From: Candidatus Scalindua arabica
GTDB lineage: Bacteria > Planctomycetota > Brocadiia > Brocadiales > Scalinduaceae
Assembly (NCBI GenBank): GCA_018263435.1
Contig: JAANXD010000025.1
Span: forward strand, 1 to 36,459
DNA length: 36,459 nt
Direction of reading: 5' to 3'
Program-made: the position numbers and the translations under genes
Shown here: one piece after another, positions 30,537 to 36,459 of the stretch
Layout: each line of letters starts with the position of its first letter
Numbering within the stretch: position 1 is the first letter of the stretch
Notes under the pieces: model-generated
Told to the model about the DNA's origin: nothing
Databases searched by the model: none
The model's input: only the letters and a program-made list of their open reading frames with translations

Positions 30537-32102
30537 TTACTTGTCAGATTCTTTCGGTTTTGCGGTTATCCAGATGCCAAGTTTTTCTGAGTAAATCTTC
30601 TCTCTCTTGGCATCTTTAGCAAATGCCGCTTCCAGTATTTCAGTGTTCTTTTGTTCTTCTGCACCTTCCTCTGCTCCTTCCATTTCAGCGCCTAATGCAG
30701 CTTCAGTTTGTAGTCGATAACAAGGCGAACCATGGAGGTTTATATCTAAGCCTTCAGATTCTACTCTTTCTGACACCCTTATTCCAATCGTTTTCTTGAG
30801 TATAAAGAACATTAGACTGCCAAGACCGCCAGCCCATGCAAGAGCTACTACGCAAGCAATAAATTGTGACAACAACTGTCCACCGTTGCCTGTAATTAAA
30901 CCGGAAACTCCGCCATACGAACCATCGGCAAAAATCCCTATTGCAAGTAGACCCCAGAGACCATTTGCTCCATGTACGGATACGGCGCCAAGAGGGTCGT
31001 CTACTTTTAGTTTCTCTTCAACAAACCATAAGTTTGTCATATATACTATCGCACCCAAAAACCCTATTACAACAGCAGCCCAGGGAGCTACATAGGCGCA
31101 TGGTGCTGAAATGGCAACCAGGCCTGCCAGAAAACCATTACAAGCTTCACCTATATCCGATGCACCGGTTTTCAGGTGAGTATAGTAAAGTACTGTAACA
31201 GCCCCCATCGCTCCGGCAATAAACGTATTTGCGGCTACTATAGAGGCGCGTAAATCTCCTGCCGCAAGCGTACTTCCTGCATCATAACCCAACCATCCAA
31301 ATGCAAGGAGTACTGTTCCAATTACCATGTAGCCTACATTATGGCCGGGAAAGAATCCGGGTGTACCATCCTTACTGTATTTGCCAATTCTTGGCCCCAG
31401 GAAGAGAGCGCCTACAAAAGCCAAAGTGCCTCCGACTGCATGGACTACTCCTGAGCCTGCGAAGTCTCTTACACCTACACCAAATGGCAAGTTCCACAGC
31501 CAACCTTCTCCCCATACCCAGTGGCCATATAAAGGGTAGATTACTATATAAATAAAGAAAAATGAAATAACATAAGCGCTGAGCTTCATTCTCTCTGCAA
31601 CAGCTCCGGCAATTATGCTGCCAATGAATGTAGCAATAACTGCCTGAAACAGGAACATTATTATTATTCTTACATCGTAAGAGCCTCCCAATAAAAGAAA
31701 ACCGCTCCAACCAATGAAAGCATTACCACCGCCAAAATGCTGGCCTAATAACTCAAACCCGCCAAACATTAATGCGAAACCTGCACCCAGGTATATAAGC
31801 GCTCCTAAAGTGGTAGCAAGAAAACAGTGAGTCATATAACTCAGCACATTTTTTGCCTGAAGTAGCCCGCCTAGAAATATGAAACCTACCTGCATGAATA
31901 GTATCGTGAAACCGGTCAACAAAACCCATACAAAGTGTTCTGACATATCTACGCCTCTAAAGTCCATTGCAAATGTATGCTCGCCGGTTGGATCACTACC
32001 ACCAGCCCACGCCATATTTGTACAAAAAAGTAACAGACATAACATGAACATAAAAGAACAGAATATATTTGCTCTTCTTAAACCCCTAAAATAAAACCCC
32101 AT
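30537..32102 (-). CDS. amtB: Amt-family ammonium channel 4 with an extended C-terminal tail
   Basis: Ammonium channel of 521 residues. The signal peptide ends near CTNMAWAGG. The core closely matches amt1: DPTGEHTFAMDFRGVDMSEHF, GEGWLWNLPFG, and GDLRASIVAAN. The Asp/His and second His are kept (RDFAGSGVVHAVGG, VSVHGANGLWG). By hand alignment the gate Phe107 is Ile (FQAVIATF) and Phe215 is Tyr (GWLGYDAGS), as in amt1's Val/Tyr. After the usual GLDINLHGSPCY comes an extra tail of about 65 residues, Glu/Ala-rich (GAEMEGAEEGAEEQ) then basic, with no known domain. AGGAGGGGG precedes the ATG. The glnK2 gene follows. Confidence 0.93.
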   Translation of the reverse strand: MGFYFRGLRRANIFCSFMFMLCLLLFCTNMAWAGGSDPTGEHTFAMDFRGVDMSEHFVWVLLTGFTILFMQVGFIFLGGLLQAKNVLSYMTHCFLATTLGALIYLGAGFALMFGGFELLGQHFGGGNAFIGWSGFLLLGGSYDVRIIIMFLFQAVIATFIGSIIAGAVAERMKLSAYVISFFFIYIVIYPLYGHWVWGEGWLWNLPFGVGVRDFAGSGVVHAVGGTLAFVGALFLGPRIGKYSKDGTPGFFPGHNVGYMVIGTVLLAFGWLGYDAGSTLAAGDLRASIVAANTFIAGAMGAVTVLYYTHLKTGASDIGEACNGFLAGLVAISAPCAYVAPWAAVVIGFLGAIVYMTNLWFVEEKLKVDDPLGAVSVHGANGLWGLLAIGIFADGSYGGVSGLITGNGGQLLSQFIACVVALAWAGGLGSLMFFILKKTIGIRVSERVESEGLDINLHGSPCYRLQTEAALGAEMEGAEEGAEEQKNTEILEAAFAKDAKREKIYSEKLGIWITAKPKESDK

Positions 32103-32192
32103 AAATTCCCCCTCCTTTTTGTCTAAGTTACAGTATCTTAAATTAACGAAAATTCAATTTACATCAACAATAGTTTCTGCTAGTATAAGAAT

Positions 32193-32225
32193 CTAATACA
32201 TGCCGTCTAAGCGTTTACGACACAT
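32193..32225 (-). CDS. Possible 10-residue upstream peptide before amt4
   Basis: ATG at 32225, MCRKRLDGMY and TAG. It is preceded by GGAGGAGGTGA (32240-32230), an almost complete match to the anti-Shine-Dalgarno, with 4 bases to the ATG. It ends 90 bases before the amt4 start. The divergent kinase gene starts just 29 bases on the other side. It could be a leader peptide, the stub of a deleted gene, or chance. Confidence 0.3.
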   Translation of the reverse strand: MCRKRLDGMY

Positions 32226-32254
32226 TGAGTCACCTCCTCCCTTTTTAGAAAGCA

Positions 32255-33067
32255 ATGTATAAGATTAAGGATTATAAATTTGGCTCGTTCAAAGTAAACG
32301 CAGATCTGCATAAGTCAAATTATGCTGTCTTAGAAGACGACCAGCCGCTCGGTATTAAATACAACCCTCACTTAGACTTTGAAGATGAGTTTTTTATATT
32401 GCAAGGGTTAGACCATAAACAGGTTCCCAAGGTTTATGATTATGGAAACGACACTCTGTATAAAGATGAAAAATATGTACTCAAACAGCACTTTATCGTA
32501 CTTGATCATACGAGCAATACAGAACTTGTTAGTTATTTCAAGGAAAAAACATCTCAGGATTTTTCAGGCCAAATAGAGAATATCATAAAATGCTTTATAA
32601 GCGCTTGCGACCCATTAGATTATTTACATTCCAAAAATTATTTACACTGCGATCTAAAGCCAGGACACCTGATGTTAAATCCAGATACATGTACAGTTTA
32701 TTTAATTGATTACGAACTTGCAATAAGAAAAGCCGGTCTTTTAAAAGGTATCAGCCAGGATTACGCTTCACCTGAACAGATGTCGCTGTTAAAAGATTTA
32801 AGGAATCCACCTGAAGGCGTTCCTCTGGAAGCAATTGCATTCTTTCTGTCCTTGAATGATCAGTCTGATATATATTCATTAGGCGCAGTTATGTATGAGA
32901 CCGTAACTAATAAGAAATGGAAGGAAACAAAACTCCCTCCAAGAAAAGTTAATAAATCAGTCCCTCAAAAACTTGAGGACGTTATGATGGCAACCTTAGA
33001 AGAAGATCCTGCCAACAGGGTATCCACGGCAAAACAACTAAAACAATTGTTAGAAAATCTAATTTGA
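32255..33067 (+). CDS. Atypical Ser/Thr protein kinase (HxDxKPGH type), phosphoesterase partner downstream
   Basis: Eukaryote-like kinase domain of 270 residues, soluble and with no other domain. Lys35 is in LGIKYNP. The catalytic loop is HCDLKPGH (131-138), so Asp133 and Lys135 remain and the usual Asn is His138. DFG is DYE (152-154), and YASPEQ follows. DIYSLGAVMYETVTN and NRVSTAKQLKQLL form the C-lobe. It aligns with the 26260 kinase from the first residue (MYKIKDYKFGSFK against MFRLGKYQFESFK), which supports this start although no Shine-Dalgarno is seen. It is divergent from amt4 and followed 9 bases later by a metallophosphoesterase, suggesting reversible phosphorylation of a shared target. 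Confidence 0.87.
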   Translation: MYKIKDYKFGSFKVNADLHKSNYAVLEDDQPLGIKYNPHLDFEDEFFILQGLDHKQVPKVYDYGNDTLYKDEKYVLKQHFIVLDHTSNTELVSYFKEKTSQDFSGQIENIIKCFISACDPLDYLHSKNYLHCDLKPGHLMLNPDTCTVYLIDYELAIRKAGLLKGISQDYASPEQMSLLKDLRNPPEGVPLEAIAFFLSLNDQSDIYSLGAVMYETVTNKKWKETKLPPRKVNKSVPQKLEDVMMATLEEDPANRVSTAKQLKQLLENLI

Positions 33068-33076
33068 GGTAAATAA

Positions 33077-33997
33077 ATGAAATTTTTAATTATTTCAGAC
33101 ATTCACAGCAACCTTGAAGCTCTGGTCTCAGTTTTCTCAGACCTTTATAATAATAATGAAAAAATAGATAAAGTATTGATACCTGGCGACATTGTCGGAT
33201 ACGGTGCAAACCCCAATGAATGCTGCACTATCGTTAGATTTTTAAAGAACGGTAAATCATCCCTGAAAAGTGAAATCAAGGCAATTATTCAAGAAATTGA
33301 TATTGTTGATACTGATAAAAAAAACATAACCGACTATATTTTCTCTCTGGGCAAAAAGGCTAATGTAATAGCAGGTAACCATGATAGAGAGGTAATTGGC
33401 CAACCTTCGCTATGTAGTACAATGACCGCCTCTGCAGGCAATGCTGCAAGGTGGACAACTAAAGTTCTCCATAAGACTAATGCGCGATTTCTTAACTCTC
33501 TATGGCTTAGGAAAAAGCTAAGGAGATTTGGTATTGAATTAGTTCACAGTACACCCGATTACCCACAGGGTTATTTATATTTAAAGAATGCGGCAACTTT
33601 AAAATATGAATTACTGTACTCAAGCATAACCTTTGCCGGCCACACTCATAAACCGACGGCGTATCTATATACAAAAGAAAAAAGAGACGTTTCTGCTTCT
33701 GTCTTTATCCCCGTAGACCAATTCGATAACAGGCTTATGCTGGTTGAAAGAGAATCAATGGAGAGGTTGGAAGAGTTCAAAGTTTCACTGGAACCCGGCC
33801 AACGTTACTACATAAATCCCGGTTCTGTAGGCCAGCCAAGAGACGGCACTCCCAAAGCCTCTTTTATGATTTATGATACTAATTCACAAAAAATCTTTCT
33901 TAAGAAGGCAGAGTATAATACTGAAATAGTAAAGCAAAAAATCCTTAAAGCCGGACTCCCATTTGATCTTGCTGATCGCGTAGTAAAAGGAAATTAA
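33077..33997 (+). CDS. Calcineurin-like metallophosphoesterase (YfcE/MJ0936 group)
   Basis: Binuclear metal phosphoesterase of 306 residues. All motifs are present in order: SDIHSNLEAL (D-x-H), GDIVGYGANPNECC (GD), AGNHDREV (GNHD), and FAGHTHKP (GHTH). YYINPGSVGQPRDGTPKASF, typical of the YfcE-like branch, is also present. About 60 extra residues between the second and third motifs (KNGKSSLKSEIKAIIQEIDI) make it longer than the usual 160-250. Substrates of relatives include phosphodiesters and phosphoproteins. It follows the kinase gene by 9 bases with GAGGT before the ATG, so the two are surely co-transcribed. Confidence 0.9.
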   Translation: MKFLIISDIHSNLEALVSVFSDLYNNNEKIDKVLIPGDIVGYGANPNECCTIVRFLKNGKSSLKSEIKAIIQEIDIVDTDKKNITDYIFSLGKKANVIAGNHDREVIGQPSLCSTMTASAGNAARWTTKVLHKTNARFLNSLWLRKKLRRFGIELVHSTPDYPQGYLYLKNAATLKYELLYSSITFAGHTHKPTAYLYTKEKRDVSASVFIPVDQFDNRLMLVERESMERLEEFKVSLEPGQRYYINPGSVGQPRDGTPKASFMIYDTNSQKIFLKKAEYNTEIVKQKILKAGLPFDLADRVVKGN

Positions 33998-34436
33998 TAG
34001 GTGTTATTTAGCAAAATTAGTACCAAAAATCTAAATCTCGAATTGCGTTGATATTTAAAAGAATTAGATAATTCGAATAGATTTATTTGCTGGTTATGTG
34101 AGATGTTCTGTGCTTTTCTAAGGCTTTATAGTATAAGGACATATGCAAAAGAGACAGTATTGTGGTTTTGTGATGAATTGTACGAAATCGATAAACGGGA
34201 TTACTGTTTTATTTAATGGTAGAATAAATTTCTAACATTACTCTATTGAGACTGTCAGATATCAGCCAGAGGATTTTATTTGTTGGTTCTTTAGAGTTGG
34301 TCTATAAACCGTGTGTAAGATGATTATTTGGGTTGGCGTAATCGTCAAATAGTAATAAGGTATAGTAAAAGGACCTTCGGTAAGTAAGTTAGTGCATACT
34401 TAAATTGAGTTGTTTACTCCTGATTGTCCGACAGTC

Positions 34437-34482
34437 TTTGTGGTAGGCCAAAAAGAATTTTTGGGTACGCCTACCAAACAAA
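34437..34482. repeat. Nested hairpin
   Basis: Outer stem GGTAGGC/GCCTACC (34442-34448, 34469-34475) and inner stem CAAAAA-GAA-TTTTTG are stacked. The outer flanks TTTGT/ACAAA add partial pairing. Confidence 0.55.
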
Positions 34483-34487
34483 CCGTC

Positions 34488-34532
34488 GTGTCAACCCGCC
34501 CGTACGCACAATCCGAACGGGTGGATTGACAC
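34488..34532. repeat. 16-bp inverted repeat, two mismatches
   Basis: 34488-34503 and 34517-34532 pair at 14 of 16 positions, with a 13-base loop. The outer 7 bases (GTGTCAA/TTGACAC) are perfect. No T-run follows on the plus strand. Confidence 0.6.
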
Positions 34533-34623
34533 TATCTTTAGTCTACGTTATTTCAAGAAAATATTATTTACTTAACAAACGCAGGCTATAGCCACTCCCT
34601 GCGGCTATAACAAATTTCTAAAT

Positions 34624-34863
34624 TTATGTTATAGCAATATAAACTACAAAAGCTGCGAAAACACATGCTCCTCCTGTTGAAAATAAAAGTAGGGACCACG
34701 TGAGATAGCCTTTCAAAACACCTACTACGCCCGTAATCTGAGCTGTCGAGAGGTCATCACCAGGATTAAGTTTAAGACCGATGAAAGGTTTAGCTCCTAC
34801 TATGCCTGCTATGAATACTAATAAACCACCTAAAGCACCGAGTGTCTGTATGAGTAATAACAT
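34624..34863 (-). CDS. Small two-helix membrane protein, unknown
   Basis: Protein of 79 residues with two hydrophobic helices (LIQTLGALGGLLVFIAGIVGA and SLLLFSTGGACVFAAFVVYIAI) joined by a polar loop (KLNPGDDLSTAQITGVVGVLKG). The frame is preceded by GGAAGGGGAAAAGGAA before ATG, giving a plausible ribosome site. Base and residue use look genuine rather than random. No family is recognised; the two glycine-rich helices suggest a small oligomeric membrane protein. Neighbouring intergenic palindromes isolate it from other operons. Confidence 0.65.
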   Translation of the reverse strand: MLLLIQTLGALGGLLVFIAGIVGAKPFIGLKLNPGDDLSTAQITGVVGVLKGYLTWSLLLFSTGGACVFAAFVVYIAIT

Positions 34864-35536
34864 TTCCTTTTCCCCTTCCGATAAAAAGGTAAAGACTTAC
34901 ACAGAATGTATAAGTCAAAGCTAATAGATCGTCAAGATGTGTATTGATGATTATGAAATATGCCCCCCCCTTCTTTAAACAAAACCCAAATAAGTGATTA
35001 TTAACAAACGTCCATCATGCATTGTGGTATCACGAAGCATGAACATGTGAGTTATCTTATACTGGGTTCCCTGCGAAAGTAGTTTGTTCAACTTATACAT
35101 AACCACAAAGTCAACGATAGCAAAGAATTATGAAATAAAATGAATCCAAAAGCAAGTATAAAATTAAGGATATGATTTAACGTGTGACATATTAGTGGAT
35201 GATGAGTATCTGTTACAAATGTAAATATTACAATAAAAATTGTAATATTTACATGGTTTGTTCCCACAAAAGACTTCCTCCATTTTCCGACTGAAAACAC
35301 AAAATATTGTATAGTCAACATGTATATACGCTTACAGTCATTTCTGATATTGTGCGTCTTCATTCCTTGTCCATGGCATATCCATTGCACAAAAAGCAGA
35401 AATAATCTTAGTAAGTCTTCTGCTCCCCATTTTAAATAAGCCTGTCTACCGTTAGGCGGCGGGGCGATTGTCTTGTGTGCTATTAAGTATCTCATCTCAT
35501 AAGTACATTTTATTGAAAATCTAATAATTCTTAAAA
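34864..35536. other. Intergenic region with a perfect palindrome
   Basis: 673 bases upstream of the receiver-domain gene. It holds an eight-base C run near 34966 and the 16-bp palindrome at 35219-35254. A minus-strand 135-codon frame (35088-35495) is not called: it lacks a ribosome site and spans the palindrome, although part of it (AYLKWGAEDLLRLFLLFVQW) could be decayed coding sequence. Confidence 0.5.
35219..35254. repeat. Perfect 16-bp inverted repeat with AAAA loop
   Basis: ATGTAAATATTACAAT (35219-35234) and ATTGTAATATTTACAT (35239-35254) are exact complements. It is AT-rich, with no T-run. It may be an operator-like or cruciform-forming site. Confidence 0.7.
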
Positions 35537-35911
35537 ATGCAAAAAATTCTTATCTGTGATTCCGACGAGTTGTTTAGAAGCAATTTAAGGAGTGTACTTA
35601 AATCAGAAGACTATTACATACAAGAAGCCTCCAGGCCAAGTGAAGCTGTAAAGTATGTACTGAAAGAAAAGTTTGATGTAATAGTCTTTAGCCTGCTATC
35701 GGAAGATACGAATGGTATTCAGATCTTTTCCGCAATAAAGGCGATTGATTATAAATTACCGATTATTGTTGTTACTGATAGTAATGAACCTTTATCTTCT
35801 GTATCTTCTATTATTCACGAGTCCTTCAGATTGTTTCAAAAACCAGTCGATCGTAATGAGATTGAAGAGGCTATCCGTGAAGCGGTCAAGGTGAAAGTAG
35901 ATAATAAATGA
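35537..35911 (+). CDS. Receiver domain lacking the phosphoacceptor Asp
   Basis: Single-domain response-regulator fold of 124 residues. The acidic pocket is CDSDE (Asp8, Ser9, Asp10). The strand that should carry the phosphorylated Asp reads FDVIVFSLLSEDTNG; counting back from the conserved Gly60 puts Ser52 in that position. Thr80 (VVTDS) and Lys102 (QKPVD) remain. It is therefore a pseudo-receiver, probably a protein-binding module or one with phosphate-independent signalling. The truncated reductase gene follows after 39 bases on the same strand. No histidine kinase is in the window. Confidence 0.86.
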   Translation: MQKILICDSDELFRSNLRSVLKSEDYYIQEASRPSEAVKYVLKEKFDVIVFSLLSEDTNGIQIFSAIKAIDYKLPIIVVTDSNEPLSSVSSIIHESFRLFQKPVDRNEIEEAIREAVKVKVDNK

Positions 35912-35950
35912 TATGTTTCTATTTTAGCAATAGAGAGGGATCAATTTAAT

Positions 35951-36459
35951 ATGGAGAAAAGAGAAAAAACATTTTTGGTGACCGGATCAACAGGCTTTCT
36001 TGGCAGTGCAATTGCGCGGAGACTTTTAGTTTCCGGTTATAGGTTGAGGTTGTTGATAAGAAAAAGGGGTAACCATGCCTTGGCAACTTCGTTTGGGTCG
36101 GAAGGTACGATTAAGGAGATTATTCTGGGAAGTCAGTTTGACGAATACTTGCCGGGACAAAGCAGTGTGACTGATGGTCAGACAGGAGCAGTTGAATCGC
36201 TATATGATCTGTTTTCAAACAATGTAGAAATATTCGAAGGAGATATAACGTCCGGGGGTTTAGGTTTAGCGGAAAAAGAGTACAAACGGTTGTGTTATGA
36301 GGTAGATGAAGTTTTTCACTGTGCAGCAGCGACTCACTTTGAGAATCAACATGCTGACGAGCTTGTGACCGTAAACGTTAAAGGGACAGAAAACATGCTG
36401 CAGTTTGCTAATTCTGGTAAGCAAAAGAGGTTTCATTATGTCAGTACATCATATGTGGC
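35951..36459 (+). CDS. Extended SDR / thioester-reductase-like NAD(P)-binding protein, cut by window edge
   Basis: The first 169 codons are visible. The nucleotide-binding motif TGSTGFLGSAIARRLL is at about residues 10-25, with IRKRG after the second strand. EIFEGDIT is the usual strand before the third helix, and HCAAATHF and NVKGTENMLQFA match the extended SDR / male-sterility (NAD_binding_4) group. The visible end, HYVSTSYV, leads into the catalytic Ser/Tyr region, which is outside the window. An insert (about 55-80) is longer than in simple epimerases. GAGAGGGA lies about 10 bases before the ATG. Whether it reduces fatty acyl thioesters or sugars cannot be told. Confidence 0.83.
   Translation, partial: MEKREKTFLVTGSTGFLGSAIARRLLVSGYRLRLLIRKRGNHALATSFGSEGTIKEIILGSQFDEYLPGQSSVTDGQTGAVESLYDLFSNNVEIFEGDITSGGLGLAEKEYKRLCYEVDEVFHCAAATHFENQHADELVTVNVKGTENMLQFANSGKQKRFHYVSTSYV

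Larger units (their letters stand above)
33998..34623. other. Intergenic region with two tandem hairpin structures at its end
   Basis: 626 bases with no supportable gene between the convergent phosphoesterase and small membrane protein genes. The first 430 bases are plain AT-rich sequence. The last part (34437-34532) folds into two adjacent stem-loops listed separately. Confidence 0.55.

Noticed and set aside
35088-35495. Minus-strand 135-codon open frame
   Set aside because: There is no ribosome site, it crosses the perfect palindrome at 35219-35254, and it matches no family I recognise. At most it is decayed coding sequence.

Overview
The window is AT-rich bacterial DNA with about 28 supportable protein genes, no rRNA or tRNA, and several intergenic stretches full of palindromes. 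Four Amt-type ammonium channels, three PII proteins, a small c-type cytochrome, a NapH-type polyferredoxin and eukaryote-like Ser/Thr kinases with a metallophosphatase suggest an anammox planctomycete, perhaps a marine Scalindua-like lineage. This is inference from gene content; no phylogenetic marker in the window proves it.

Layout. 1-3145 (minus): ispG, dxr and a truncated rseP, an isoprenoid and membrane-protease operon. 3338-9675 (minus): an FnIII-like membrane protein, an SSS-family symporter, an aspartate-carbamoyltransferase paralogue without the aspartate-binding Arg/Gln pair, an asparagine-synthase-like amidotransferase and an M20 N-carbamoyl-amino-acid hydrolase. I read this as a possible pathway for a carbamoylated amino-acid amide, such as the known osmolyte N-alpha-carbamoyl-L-glutamine 1-amide. 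10423-20134 (plus): a polyferredoxin, a DICT-domain protein, a PIG-L deacetylase, a HypE-like protein, hflK-hflC, a TonB-ExbB-ExbD set and mazG. Palindromic and terminal-inverted-repeat elements lie between these genes.

20835-32102: the ammonium island. On the plus strand are amt1, then glnK1-amt2, each unit closed by a clear intrinsic terminator. On the minus strand, running toward the convergence point near 25.2 kb, are amt4-glnK2-amt3, a cytochrome c, a PII protein with an altered T-loop, an atypical kinase, a truncated kinase copy and a zinc-ribbon membrane protein. 32255-33997 (plus): a second kinase of the same atypical type followed closely by a calcineurin-like phosphoesterase. 34.6-36.5 kb: a tiny membrane protein, a receiver domain without its phosphoacceptor Asp, and a truncated NAD-binding reductase.

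How the genes may work together: the Amt/PII units would sense and move ammonium. The interleaved kinases, phosphoesterase and cytochrome suggest that phosphorylation and redox signals are tied to ammonium control. The carbamoyl/amidotransferase operon would draw on glutamine and carbamoyl phosphate, so it is also part of nitrogen economy.
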